Origin: Leptolyngbyaceae cyanobacterium T60_A2020_046
GTDB lineage: Bacteria > Cyanobacteriota > Cyanobacteriia > Phormidesmidales > Phormidesmidaceae
NCBI GenBank assembly: GCA_015272155.1
Contig: JACYME010000052.1
Coordinates: forward strand, 1 to 36,634
DNA length: 36,634 nt
Direction: 5' to 3'
In this document: in pieces, positions 17,074 to 26,281 of the stretch
How the letters are laid out: each line of letters starts with the position of its first letter
Numbering within the stretch: position 1 is the first letter of the stretch
Notes under the pieces: generated by a model
The model's database searches: none
What the model was told of the DNA's origin: nothing
Seen by the model: the letters and a program-made list of their open reading frames with translations, nothing else
Made by a program: the position numbers and the translations under genes

Positions 17074-18618
17074 TTAACCGACGGAGCTAAATCGTGCCTC
17101 AAGTTGGGGATCGACGGGTTGCATGGTATCTACGGTGAGCACCAGAGGGGCTTCGTCAGGGGTAAAGGGCTCAAAGTGCTGTTGGGCCAGCACCGCGAGG
17201 GTAGCGTCGGCAATGTCGCCCGTGCGCTGTTGCACCCGCGATCGCAGTACCTCAATCGGGGCCGTGCAGTAAACGATCGCGACCCCTAGGTTCGCCGCCT
17301 GAATTTGCGCGATCGCCCCTTGGCGCAGGGTTTCACGATCGTATTTGGCATCCAGCACCACGCTGTAGCCCGCTTGGGCAACCTGGATGCCCAGGGTGAC
17401 GAGGCGATCATAGGTGCGCTGGGTCATTTCCGGCGTGTAAAGACTATCATCGCCGCGATCGTGGAGGGGCACCCCAGCGAGATGCTTACGCACCGCATCC
17501 GATCGCAGATGAATCGCGCCGATGCGGTGGCTCAACTGCCGAGCCGTCGTTGTTTTCCCTGAGCCCGAGAGGCCTGCCATCAGCACCACCTGCCCAGCCG
17601 GGCGCTGGGGATATTGCCACGCCAGGGTGTAATAGGGCGCAGCCTTTTGCACCACCTCCGCCCTGGTGGCATCGTCTAAGGCCGGATCGTTCAACAAAAA
17701 GGACAGCACCTTGCCCCGTACATAGGACTGGCGGCTGACGTATAACGGCAGCACCCGCAACCCTTCCCAATCGCCCGTGTGCTCCACATACTCACTCAAA
17801 AAGGCGGCGGCAAGCCCCGCTTTGCCCTTCACCATCAAGTCCATGACAATGTAGGCGATGTCAAACATGACATCCACGAAGCGAAAGGATTCATTGAACT
17901 CAATACAGTCAAACAGCAACAGTTGATCCTGCCACTCGCAAATATTGTTGAGGTGCAGGTCGCCATGACAAGCCCGAATCCAGCCCTGATTGACGCGATC
18001 TTGCAACAACGCGGTTTCTGTGGCAAAAAAGCGATCGGTGTAGGCTTGGGTATCGTCAAACTGCTGCTGGGTTTGTGGCCCACCAATGAAGTCCACGGTT
18101 TGGGCATAGTTCTCATCAATGGAAGCGCGAATTTGTTCAACGCTGCCAAAGGTGCGAATGTAGTCGCTGGTTTCAGCCGCTTGATGAAAGTCCGCGATCG
18201 CGATCGCCAACCGTCGCACCATCTCTTCCGTCAATTCTCCGCGCTCAAACCGCTGGCTCAGCAGCGCCGACTGCGGAAACTGCCGCATTTTGACGGTGTA
18301 TTCCACGGGCTCGCCATCACCCCCCAACTGGTAGCGATCGCCCCCCTGCGAGATCGGCAGTACCGCCAAATACAGCATCGCCGCGCCCCGTTGATTGAGC
18401 CGCAGTTCCTCCTCGCAAAAGTGGCGGCGCTTCGCCAGGGTGGAATAGTCCAAAAAGCCAAAATCGACGGTTTTCTTCACCTTGTAGGCATAATCCCCTG
18501 TCAGCAACACATAGGACACGTGGGTTTGAATCAATTGAATCGGCGTTTCAACGGGATGGGGATAAAATGCTGGATCCAGCATTTGCTGGATTAAGGGCGG
18601 CAACACAGCATGCGTCAT
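17074..18618 (-). CDS. Fused aminoglycoside-phosphotransferase-like and P-loop kinase protein
   Basis: The 514-residue product joins two kinase folds. Residues about 1-320 resemble the APH/choline-kinase fold: YKVKKTVDFGFLDYST, catalytic-loop Brenner motif CHGDLHLNNIC near 217, and the metal-binding LLFDCIEFNESFRFVDVMFDIA after it. Residues about 335-514 form a P-loop kinase, with Walker A GLSGSGKTTTA near 346, IHLRSDAVRKHL, and YSVVLDAKYDRETLR. Proteins of this two-domain layout are common in cyanobacteria and proteobacteria but lack a settled substrate; the second half resembles gluconate-kinase/Zeta-toxin-like small-molecule kinases. The ATG at 18618 removes an 18-residue extension encoded by the upstream hairpin region. 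Confidence 0.85.
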   Translation of the reverse strand: MTHAVLPPLIQQMLDPAFYPHPVETPIQLIQTHVSYVLLTGDYAYKVKKTVDFGFLDYSTLAKRRHFCEEELRLNQRGAAMLYLAVLPISQGGDRYQLGGDGEPVEYTVKMRQFPQSALLSQRFERGELTEEMVRRLAIAIADFHQAAETSDYIRTFGSVEQIRASIDENYAQTVDFIGGPQTQQQFDDTQAYTDRFFATETALLQDRVNQGWIRACHGDLHLNNICEWQDQLLLFDCIEFNESFRFVDVMFDIAYIVMDLMVKGKAGLAAAFLSEYVEHTGDWEGLRVLPLYVSRQSYVRGKVLSFLLNDPALDDATRAEVVQKAAPYYTLAWQYPQRPAGQVVLMAGLSGSGKTTTARQLSHRIGAIHLRSDAVRKHLAGVPLHDRGDDSLYTPEMTQRTYDRLVTLGIQVAQAGYSVVLDAKYDRETLRQGAIAQIQAANLGVAIVYCTAPIEVLRSRVQQRTGDIADATLAVLAQQHFEPFTPDEAPLVLTVDTMQPVDPQLEARFSSVG

Positions 18619-18644
18619 CGTGACCTGGAGATTAGACAACAAGA

Positions 18645-18669
18645 AGCCAGGGAAGTGACTTCCCTGGCT
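18645..18669 (-). terminator. Perfect 12-bp-arm palindrome after rplY, probable terminator
   Basis: AGCCAGGGAAGT (18645-18656) and ACTTCCCTGGCT (18658-18669) are exact inverted arms around one base. On the minus strand it follows the rplY stop by about 20 bases and is followed by TCTTGTTGTCT, which is only moderately T-rich. It may end or attenuate rplY transcription before the kinase-fusion gene. A long run of T precedes rather than follows it. Confidence 0.55.
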
Positions 18670-18688
18670 CATCCTAAAAAAAGTGAAA

Positions 18689-19300
18689 TTATGCGTCCGC
18701 CGCTATCGCCGCTTCCTCTGCGGCATCCTCTTCGGTCGGCTTTGAGGGAGCAGCAATCATCGCCACGGCTTTGCTCGCGTCCGCCACGGCTTCAACACCA
18801 GCGGGCAGCTTGAGGTCAGTGATGTGCAGAATGTCACCCACCACTAAGTCGGTCACGTCCACTTCCAGCACTTCAGGAATGGATACCGGCGCGCACTTGA
18901 TCGCCAGTTCGTTCACCATGACATCCAAAACGCCGCCCGCTTCTCGCACACCCTTGGGCGTGCCCGTGTAGTGGACGGGCACTACCACTTCAACAGACTC
19001 CTGCGCTCCCACGGAGAAAAAGCTAATGTGATGGATTTTGTTTTTCCAGGGATGGGTTTGCACTTCCCGGAGCAGCGCCTTGCCCGACCACGGCAGTTCG
19101 GGGACGCTCACATCCACCAGGGTGTTGTTGATGGACGCTTTGCGCACCAAAAGCCCAGCAGCATGGGCATCGACAACAAGGGAAACTGACTCAGCGCCCT
19201 GGTGGCCGTAGAGAACGGCGGGCAACTTGCCTTCCCGGCGCAGGGCGCGGGGATTAATTCCCTCTGGACGCAGGTTGCATTCAATCGATAGTTGTTCCAT
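18689..19300 (-). CDS. rplY: 50S ribosomal protein L25 (CTC family)
   Basis: L25 binds 5S rRNA in the large ribosomal subunit. The 203-residue product is the long CTC form: an N-terminal RNA-binding domain (ECNLRPEGINPRALRREGKLPAVLYG, then WKNKIHHISFFSV) and a C-terminal TL5-type beta domain (VVVPVHYTGTPKGVREAGGVLDVMVNELAIKCAP, LEVDVTDLVVGDILHITDLKLPAGVEA) with an Ala/Glu-rich acidic tail. Length fits the CTC branch. It is 49 bp downstream of purA on the same strand, so the two may be cotranscribed. Confidence 0.93.
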   Translation of the reverse strand: MEQLSIECNLRPEGINPRALRREGKLPAVLYGHQGAESVSLVVDAHAAGLLVRKASINNTLVDVSVPELPWSGKALLREVQTHPWKNKIHHISFFSVGAQESVEVVVPVHYTGTPKGVREAGGVLDVMVNELAIKCAPVSIPEVLEVDVTDLVVGDILHITDLKLPAGVEAVADASKAVAMIAAPSKPTEEDAAEEAAIAADA

Positions 19301-19349
19301 AGGACGCTCTTACACCTAATCAATTCGCGAATTGGCAATCAAACAGACA

Positions 19350-20687
19350 TCAGGCAACTTGCGGGGTACTGCCATTTTCATAGAGCAACGCCCGCTTTGG
19401 ACCGTGGATCGGGTCTTCCACGATAATGGTCTGGTCGCGGCTGGCTCCCAGCGACACGATCGCAATGGGAACTTCCATCAACTCAGCCAAAAACTTGAGA
19501 TACCCCAAGGCTTGCTTGGGCAAGTCATCGAGGGATCGGCAGTCGGCGGTGGACTGCTTCCAGCCGGGGAGGGTGGTGTAAACGGGTTCGCATCGCGCGA
19601 ACTGACGCCCACTGGTGGGCAGCTCGCGGTGCAGTTCGCCGTCAATTCGATAGGCGGTGCAGACGTTGATTTCCTCAAGTTCGTCGAGGACATCGAGCTT
19701 GGTGACGGCAAGGCAGTCAATGCCGTTAATGCGCACGGCATACCGACCAATGACGCCATCAAACCAGCCACAGCGTCGCCGCCGCCCGGTGGTGGTGCCA
19801 AACTCTGCGCCGCGATCGCACAGCGCATTGCCCATTTCCCCAAACAACTCGGTGGGGAAGGGGCCTTCACCCACGCGAGTGGTGTAGGCTTTGGCCACGC
19901 CAATGACGCGATCGATCACCGTTGGGCCAACGCCAGAGCCGACGCAGGCCCCCCCGGCGACTGGGTTGGAGGAGGTGACGTAGGGGTAGGTGCCGTGATC
20001 GAGATCCAGCAGGGTGCCCTGCGCCCCTTCAAACAGGATGTTTTTCCGTTCCCGGATGGCGTGATCAATCAGCAGCGAACTATCGATGACGTGCGATCGC
20101 AGGCGATCGGCATAGCCCACGTATTCCTCAATCACCGCCTTGGGGTCGAGGGGCTCTAACCCGTAGAGCTTTTCGAGGACAACGTTTTTATACTGAATCG
20201 TCCACTCCAACTGCTCGCTCAGGGCTGCGGAATCCATGAGGTCAACCATGCGGATCCCAATCCGTTCAGATTTGTCCGCATAGGTCGGGCCGATGCCCCG
20301 GCGAGTGGTGCCAATCTTTTTGCTGCCGCGCCGTTCTTCCTCCGCTTGGTCAATCATGCGGTGGTAGGGCATAGTGACGTGGGCAGTTTCCGAAATTAAA
20401 AGATTGTTGGTCGAAACCCCAAGCTTTTCGAGGGTGTCCAGCTCAGTGATGAGGGTTTTCGGGTCGATGACGGTGCCGCCACCAATCACACACTCGGTTT
20501 CGGGATACAAAATTCCAGAGGGGATGAGGTGCAGCTTAAACGTTTGATCCTGCACCACAACGGTATGACCAGCGTTCACACCGCCTTGATAGCGAACCAC
20601 GACGTGGGCAGACCGACTCAGGAGATCGGTAATTTTGCCTTTGCCTTCATCGCCCCACTGGGCACCAATTACTACGACGTTTGCCAA
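19350..20687 (-). CDS. purA: Adenylosuccinate synthetase
   Basis: PurA joins IMP and aspartate with GTP hydrolysis in AMP synthesis. The GTP-binding [13 protein letters not shown] with catalytic Asp13, GGVNAGHT with His41, the IMP-loop segment [14 protein letters not shown] and late [14 protein letters not shown] are all present. The frame opens at 20714 (also TTG) and has no nearby in-frame ATG. The TTG at 20687 puts Met exactly where [14 protein letters not shown] normally begins and restores the standard numbering of Asp13 and His41, so I take a TTG start and a 445-residue protein. No good Shine-Dalgarno lies upstream. rplY follows. Confidence 0.95.
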   Translation of the reverse strand: MANVVVIGAQWGDEGKGKITDLLSRSAHVVVRYQGGVNAGHTVVVQDQTFKLHLIPSGILYPETECVIGGGTVIDPKTLITELDTLEKLGVSTNNLLISETAHVTMPYHRMIDQAEEERRGSKKIGTTRRGIGPTYADKSERIGIRMVDLMDSAALSEQLEWTIQYKNVVLEKLYGLEPLDPKAVIEEYVGYADRLRSHVIDSSLLIDHAIRERKNILFEGAQGTLLDLDHGTYPYVTSSNPVAGGACVGSGVGPTVIDRVIGVAKAYTTRVGEGPFPTELFGEMGNALCDRGAEFGTTTGRRRRCGWFDGVIGRYAVRINGIDCLAVTKLDVLDELEEINVCTAYRIDGELHRELPTSGRQFARCEPVYTTLPGWKQSTADCRSLDDLPKQALGYLKFLAELMEVPIAIVSLGASRDQTIIVEDPIHGPKRALLYENGSTPQVA

Positions 20688-21104
20688 GGGATTTCGGGTC
20701 TTGCGTTCACACAAATCACCATTATCAAGAGTTGATCAGCACCCTGTCAAGACGGTGTTCTAGGAAATAGCCTAGGTGTCTGGTTCTCGCGATCGCGCCC
20801 CTTGAGTCTGAATCAATGCTCCACTTTCGATACAAATCCGATAAAAATAAAACCCCTCATCTTACCCCCAGGTGGGGGATGTTTGCGCTAAAACAAGGAA
20901 ACACCTTGATTTTCTCTTTACGAATTTTCACGTTTCGTTCAGTCAACTGCACGCACAAATAGCCCAGACTCCGCCAATACGCAGTCTGTGGCCCTGTCTT
21001 CGCATGACCTAATTTCCCTGAGCTGACTGAGTTACGTAAGCATCACGCGCCCTGAGGCGCTGCAACGTTGCAGTATCCCATATTCCATTACCCTAGGAGT
21101 TGTT
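20688..21104. other. Divergent space between purA and the adenosine-deaminase-like gene
   Basis: About 415 bp hold both promoters. A small hairpin CCCCC-AGGT-GGGGG lies at 20865-20878, with CATC/GATG outside it, and the paired inverted repeats at 21047-21073 lie just before the right-hand gene. No gene-like frame is visible. Confidence 0.5.
21047..21073 (+). promoter_or_regulatory. Two abutting inverted repeats before the adenosine-deaminase-like gene
   Basis: GCGCC-CTGA-GGCGC (21047-21060) is immediately followed by, and shares one base with, the perfect palindrome CTGCAAC-GTTGCAG (21060-21073). They end 31 bp before the ATG. An operator or a leader hairpin pair is possible. AGGAG at 21095-21099 gives the ribosome-binding site. 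Confidence 0.5.
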
Positions 21105-22187
21105 ATGAGTCTCTATGCAGAGCTGCACCGCCACCTGGGGGGCTCCGTAGTTCCCCGTATTCTTTGGCGCTACTTCCAGCGCAATCGTCCTGATATTTCT
21201 GGTCAGTTTCCGCAATATTCCGAGTTTGAGCAGTTTTATACGCAGCCGCGCAAAACCCTGGCGGAATATTTGGAATTGCACACACTGGTAGAAAGTGTGC
21301 AAACTCAGGAAGCCCTGCCCTACTTTATTTATCGGCTAATTCGCGGAGCCTATGTTTTTGAGAATTTGGCGTATTTAGAGTTGCGATATACGCCCTATTT
21401 GCGCACGCCAGACCATTTAGAGATGCACGATCGCATCGAAAAAATGGCGGAGATTGTGGAAATTGTGGGGCGCGCCAGCCAACAGACGGAATATCCGGTG
21501 GTGACGCGCCAAATTCTCTGTATGCACTCGCGGCTACCCGCTGAGGTGAACCGCGCGATCGTCGAGTTGGCAACGCAGTATCCCCAGTATGTGTGTGCGA
21601 TCGATGTGGCGGGGGGCGATGCCCACTACCGCGATCGCCTCGACGAACTGATTGGGCTGTACGACTATGCCCAACGGCGCGGCCTCAAAACCACCGGACA
21701 CCTCTACGAAACCGAGGAGGGCTGCTATCCCGACCTGTTGCCCTATCTGATGCGCATTGGTCACGGGATTCAGATTCCCCTGCGCTATCCCGAACTGTTA
21801 AAGGAAGTGGCCGATCGCGGCCAGTGTCTAGAGGTTTGTCCCACCACCTATCTCAAAACCGGCACCCTACAAGATATCCGCGCCCTCAAGACCGTCTTCG
21901 ATCGCTGCTTTGAAGCCGGGGTTGACATCGCCATCTGCACTGATAACGCCGGGTTGCACAACGTCCGCCTGCCCTTTGAATACGAAAACCTGCTGACTCA
22001 GGATGTGATTGGCTTTGACGGGTTGCGCGCCTGCCAGGAAGCGGCCTTCCGCCATGCCTTTGCGTGGCCCCACGATTGCCAGCCCAGTTCTGTGATTACG
22101 GATATGCTCCATCGGCAACTGTCGGTCTGGGCTGAGGAGGAAGGCGATGACCTTGAAACGCTTATCTCCCCAGCTTCTTTGGGATAG
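21105..22187 (+). CDS. Adenosine-deaminase-like amidohydrolase
   Basis: The 360-residue product has the metal-dependent TIM-barrel deaminase fold of the adenosine/AMP deaminase family. Metal ligands His8 and His10 are in AELHRHLGGS, His199 and the catalytic Glu202 in TGHLYE (the family's HAGE), the catalytic His220 in RIGHG, and Asp280 in CTDN (family consensus TDDP). The second Asp of TDD is replaced by Asn281. The changed motifs make a true adenosine substrate uncertain; a related purine or modified nucleoside is possible. The ATG has AGGAG five bases upstream. No nucleoside pathway neighbours are present; purA is divergent upstream. Confidence 0.83.
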   Translation: MSLYAELHRHLGGSVVPRILWRYFQRNRPDISGQFPQYSEFEQFYTQPRKTLAEYLELHTLVESVQTQEALPYFIYRLIRGAYVFENLAYLELRYTPYLRTPDHLEMHDRIEKMAEIVEIVGRASQQTEYPVVTRQILCMHSRLPAEVNRAIVELATQYPQYVCAIDVAGGDAHYRDRLDELIGLYDYAQRRGLKTTGHLYETEEGCYPDLLPYLMRIGHGIQIPLRYPELLKEVADRGQCLEVCPTTYLKTGTLQDIRALKTVFDRCFEAGVDIAICTDNAGLHNVRLPFEYENLLTQDVIGFDGLRACQEAAFRHAFAWPHDCQPSSVITDMLHRQLSVWAEEEGDDLETLISPASLG

Positions 22188-22403
22188 GAAGCGCGATCAT
22201 GAGGCGGCGTGGCGGCATTTGAGGATCGCTGCGCCGCAGCTATCGTTGTTGCAACAGCAGAAAACATTCCAGGCCGTCAAGCTCTTCTCCTGCGGGAAGT
22301 TGAGCTGAGATAGTGGCTTGCCCCTTTCCCAGTGGGGAACGTTTGGAGCCCGGTTTTGGCGGCGCTCGCCCATCACGGACGTTGGTCAGTCGCCGCGTCG
22401 GGG

Positions 22404-23348
22404 CTAGCGGACGCGGGCGATCAGCGTGCGATGGCGGGGGCTGTTGAGAAACACCTGGGGCGTCTCGAAGCCCGCAGCCTGCATCGTGGTGCTGAAGTCG
22501 AGGGCGAAATATTCGTCGAGGTAGGGCTCAGTACTTTTCAGCAGCGTGAGGACAAAGGGCGGCATTTTTGCGAAAGTGTCGCAGGCGGGGTTCATGTCCA
22601 TGATCGCCAGGTGCCCGCCGGGACGCAGGATGCGCCGGGCTTCGTGGATGATGGCGATCGCGGCAAACTGCGGCAGTTCGTGAAACATCAGGCACGCCGA
22701 CACCAAATCAAACTGCCGATCGGGGAGTCCCGTCTGTTCCGCTGCAGCGTGGTGCCAAGTGAATGCAGCAGCTTCGGGTGTGGCTGCCGTGCGGTACTGG
22801 GCAACGGCCAAAAAGTAGGGCGAGAGGTCGATACCCGTCATCTGCGCGGCGGGGAAGGTGGCGTACAGGGTTTCGGTGCTCATGCCCACACCACAGCCCA
22901 GATCGGCGATCGCGCGCGGGGCTTCAGGCAACTGCGCCTTCAGCACATCGTGGTAGCTCTGGCGGAGCTTGGCATCCCCCGCTGCGCCTGCCTCAGGCCA
23001 GATGCGAGCATGGACGGCCTTGGCCGCCACCTCCACCTCCATTGCGGGCTTCCAGCCCAGGTTGCCCTCCTCATAGGCGTGGAAACTGGTGACGTAATAG
23101 TCGGGATAGGCCAGATTGGGGTTTTGCACCGCCGCCAGATCGTCCGCCCAGAGGGGATCAAAGGGGGCATTGGCGTCGCGGGCTTGCAGCCGTTTAACTT
23201 CCTCGCGCCAGTACACCCCAATGGATTCGGCGCGATCGATCATCATCGTGCGGGCGCGATTTTTGGCGAGGGTTGCCAGGGGCTTGATCGCCAGCACGCC
23301 ATTCACCACGGCGGAGAGCAAATTTGGGGCGGCAACGGAGGAGGTCAT
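22404..23348 (-). CDS. Class I SAM-dependent methyltransferase
   Basis: The 314-residue product has a Rossmann-type methyltransferase domain in its C-terminal two thirds. Motif I is IADLGCGVGMSTETL, motif II is MTGIDLSPYFLAVAQ, and the later strands FDLVSACLMFHELP and RRILRPGGHLAIMDMNP are standard for class I enzymes. The N-terminal ~130 residues (with PLWADDLAAVQNPNLAYPDYYVTSFHAYEEGNLGW) are typical of a cyanobacterial subfamily. Which small molecule or macromolecule is methylated cannot be read from sequence. It is convergent with the adenosine-deaminase-like gene and divergent from the aminopeptidase gene. Confidence 0.85.
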   Translation of the reverse strand: MTSSVAAPNLLSAVVNGVLAIKPLATLAKNRARTMMIDRAESIGVYWREEVKRLQARDANAPFDPLWADDLAAVQNPNLAYPDYYVTSFHAYEEGNLGWKPAMEVEVAAKAVHARIWPEAGAAGDAKLRQSYHDVLKAQLPEAPRAIADLGCGVGMSTETLYATFPAAQMTGIDLSPYFLAVAQYRTAATPEAAAFTWHHAAAEQTGLPDRQFDLVSACLMFHELPQFAAIAIIHEARRILRPGGHLAIMDMNPACDTFAKMPPFVLTLLKSTEPYLDEYFALDFSTTMQAAGFETPQVFLNSPRHRTLIARVR

Positions 23349-23611
23349 GGTTGAGTCGGCGCGTCAGAATGTGATGGGGTTGTAACGGACTGTAATACAG
23401 CTTAAGGGGGAAAGTCACGGGCGATCGCGGGTTTTTCCGGGGTTCTGGCATTGAAAGCGCCGGGATGGACAACTGCGCCAAGTGGACACCGCGTCCCACG
23501 ATGGAAGCGTTACTCTGGTATACGTTCAGGGTCTTTCGCTGCGCCTCGCCAGATGAATCTGAACCCACTCGGTGAGTGCAGGTGACGCACAACAACCGTT
23601 TTCGCCGCTGC

Positions 23612-23616
23612 AAGGA
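23612..23616 (+). promoter_or_regulatory. Ribosome-binding site deciding the aminopeptidase start
   Basis: AAGGA lies seven bases before the ATG at 23624, favouring it over the in-frame GTG at 23576. Confidence 0.55.
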
Positions 23617-23623
23617 ATGTGCA

Positions 23624-26224
23624 ATGTTGAATTTCTACCACTCCGATACCGAAACTCCCACCCACCAGACCTTCGAGCTACCCGGTGCACGGCCCCACTA
23701 CACCCCCGATCGCCCCGGCCAAGTCAAACACATTGCCCTCGACCTTGATCTCGATATTCCCCAGCAGCGCTATCGCGGCACCTGTCGCATTCGCCTCAGC
23801 CCCATGCGCAATGGCATCACCCACCTGACGCTGGATGCGGTGAGCCTACACATCGAGTCCGTCACCGTGGGCGCGATCGCCCAAGCCTTTGACTACACCG
23901 GCGAGCAGTTGCACATCACCCTCAGCACGCCGACCCAGGTGGGCACTAGCCTGGAACTCGCGATCGCCTACCATAGCGAAAATCCCCAACGCGGCCTCTA
24001 CTTCGTTACCCCCACCAAACACCAGCCCGACAAACCCATCCAGGTGTGGACCCAGGGTGAAGATGAAGACTCCCGCTACTGGTTCCCCTGCTTTGACTAT
24101 CCGGGCCAGCTTGCGACCAGCGAAATTCGGGTGCGCGTCCCCAAGCCCTACCAAGCCCTGTCCAATGGCGAACTGGTGGAAGCCCTAGAAGACGGAGAAT
24201 TCAAGATCTTTCACTGGGTGCAGCGCCAGGTGCATCCCAGCTATTTGATGACCTTGGCGGTGGGCGATTTCGACGAAATTCGCGACGAATGGCGCGGCAT
24301 TCCCGTCACCTACCACGTCGAAAAGGGCCGCAAAGACGACGCCCGCCGGACGATGGGCAAAACCCCCGCGATGATTGAGTTTTTCAGCGATCGCTTCGGC
24401 TATGCCTACCCATACCCCAAGTACGCCCAAGTGTGCATCACCGACTTCACCTTTGGCGGCATGGAAAACACCTCCTGCACGCTGCTCACCGATCGCTGCC
24501 TACTGGACGAACGCGCCGCCCTCGACAACCGCAGCTCCGAGTCCCTCGTCGCCCACGAACTAGCTCACCAGTGGTTTGGCGACCTGCTGGTGATCAACCA
24601 CTGGGCCCACGCCTGGGTAAAAGAGGGCATGGCGACCTACTCTGAGGTGCTGTGGACAGACCACGAGTACGGGGCCGAGGAAGCTGCCTACTATCGCCTC
24701 GGTGAAATGCGCAGCTACCTGTCGGAGGACAAGCTCCGCTATAGCCGCCCGATGGTGACCCATGTGTATCGAGAGCCGATTGAACTCTACGACTGTCACA
24801 TTTATGAAAAGGGCGCATGCGTTTATCACATGATTCGCACCGAATTGGGCGATGAGCTGTTTTGGCAGGCCATTCATCACTTTGTGAATCAGTTCGCCCA
24901 TCAAACGGTGGAAACGCTGGATCTGGTGCGGACGATCGAAGCCAGCACGGGCCGTAACCTCCGATTTTTGTTCGATCAGTACGTGTTTCGGGGCGGCCAC
25001 CCCGACTACAAGGTCGCCTATAGCTGGGATGCGGAGAGCCACTTGGCGAAGGTGACGGTGACCCAAACCCAAGCCAAGGCCGGCGACAAGGGCACTCAAA
25101 GCGGTCTGTTTGACCTCAAGGTGCCGATTGGGTTTGGGTTCGTGAACGGGGATGCGGTGACCGTGAAACCCCTCACCATACGCCTCTATGAGCAAGAGCA
25201 GACACTCTACTTTCCCCTGGAGGCGAAGCCGGATTTCATTAGCTTTGATGTGGGCAATCACTACACCAAGACGGTGAAGCTGGAGTACCCGCTGCCTGAA
25301 CTCAAGGCGCAACTCGCCCACGACCCTGATCCCATTGCGCGGATTTATGCGGCCCAGGCGATCGCCCAAAAGGGCAACCTAGAGGCGGTGGCAGCTCTTG
25401 AAATGGCGCTGACCCGCGATCGCTTTTGGGGCGTGCGCGCTGAGGTGGCCGAACAATTGGCGGAGGTCAAGCTGGATCAAGCGATCGCGGCGCTGCACAA
25501 AGGACTGGCCGATCCCCATCCGCGCGTGCGGCGGGCCGTGGTCGAAGCCCTCGGCTCGGTGAAAACCCGCCACAGCTATGACACGCTGGCCGCACTGGTA
25601 GAACAGGGCGACGCCAGCTATTACGTGGAGGCAGCGGCGGCACGATCGCTGGGCCAAGTCGGAGCCTGCCGCCTGCCGGAAATTCCCGATGAGGCAGAAA
25701 CGCTGCAACGCCTAGAAGAGGTGCTGCAAACCCGCGCGGGGTGGAACGATGTGGTGCGATCCGGGGCGCTCAGCGGCGTTAGCCAGTTCAAAACCTCCAC
25801 TGCTGCCCTGGAAATCATCCTGCGGTATACGGAGCCTGCGGTGCCCTATATGCTGCGCCTTGGGGCGGTGCGGGCTTTGGGGGCAATTTCCACGGGCCAG
25901 AGGAAGCCCGATGTGGCGCGCATTCTGGAACGACTGGATGCGATCGCCCGGGAACCTCAATTCCGTACCCAAATGACCGCGATCGCCGCCCTGGGCCTGA
26001 TGAGCGATCCCGGCGCAATTTCCGTGCTGCAATCCATCGCCGACCATATGGAAGACGATGGTCGGGTGCGTCGCCGCGCTGAAGAGGCGATCAAAAAGGT
26101 GCAAAAGGCGATCGGTAAAGATGCCGCTGTGCAAAAACTTCAACAAGAGCTAGAGGAACTGAAAAAGTCAAACCAAGACCTCAAAAGTCGCCTCGAAGCC
26201 CTTGAAGCCAAGGCCAAATCCTAA
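23624..26224 (+). CDS. M1 family aminopeptidase with HEAT-repeat C-terminus
   Basis: This zinc metallopeptidase of 866 residues releases N-terminal amino acids. The GGMENTSC motif (family GAMEN) and the zinc site H311-E-L-A-H315 followed by Glu334 (VKEGMAT), with exactly 18 residues between, match M1 enzymes of the aminopeptidase N/leukotriene A4 hydrolase group. An N-terminal beta domain precedes it. Instead of the usual C-terminal helical domain, residues from about 575 on form HEAT/PBS-lyase-like helical repeats (for example ARIYAAQAIAQKGNLEAVAALEMAL and PRVRRAVVEALGSV), ending in a charged coiled coil. HEAT-like repeats suggest binding to other proteins. No signal peptide is seen, so it is probably cytosolic. 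Confidence 0.92.
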   Translation: MLNFYHSDTETPTHQTFELPGARPHYTPDRPGQVKHIALDLDLDIPQQRYRGTCRIRLSPMRNGITHLTLDAVSLHIESVTVGAIAQAFDYTGEQLHITLSTPTQVGTSLELAIAYHSENPQRGLYFVTPTKHQPDKPIQVWTQGEDEDSRYWFPCFDYPGQLATSEIRVRVPKPYQALSNGELVEALEDGEFKIFHWVQRQVHPSYLMTLAVGDFDEIRDEWRGIPVTYHVEKGRKDDARRTMGKTPAMIEFFSDRFGYAYPYPKYAQVCITDFTFGGMENTSCTLLTDRCLLDERAALDNRSSESLVAHELAHQWFGDLLVINHWAHAWVKEGMATYSEVLWTDHEYGAEEAAYYRLGEMRSYLSEDKLRYSRPMVTHVYREPIELYDCHIYEKGACVYHMIRTELGDELFWQAIHHFVNQFAHQTVETLDLVRTIEASTGRNLRFLFDQYVFRGGHPDYKVAYSWDAESHLAKVTVTQTQAKAGDKGTQSGLFDLKVPIGFGFVNGDAVTVKPLTIRLYEQEQTLYFPLEAKPDFISFDVGNHYTKTVKLEYPLPELKAQLAHDPDPIARIYAAQAIAQKGNLEAVAALEMALTRDRFWGVRAEVAEQLAEVKLDQAIAALHKGLADPHPRVRRAVVEALGSVKTRHSYDTLAALVEQGDASYYVEAAAARSLGQVGACRLPEIPDEAETLQRLEEVLQTRAGWNDVVRSGALSGVSQFKTSTAALEIILRYTEPAVPYMLRLGAVRALGAISTGQRKPDVARILERLDAIAREPQFRTQMTAIAALGLMSDPGAISVLQSIADHMEDDGRVRRRAEEAIKKVQKAIGKDAAVQKLQQELEELKKSNQDLKSRLEALEAKAKS

Positions 26225-26281
26225 GCTCAACATCAAATCCGATTCATTTTCATTGCTCCCGCGATCGCGGCCCTCATCCCA

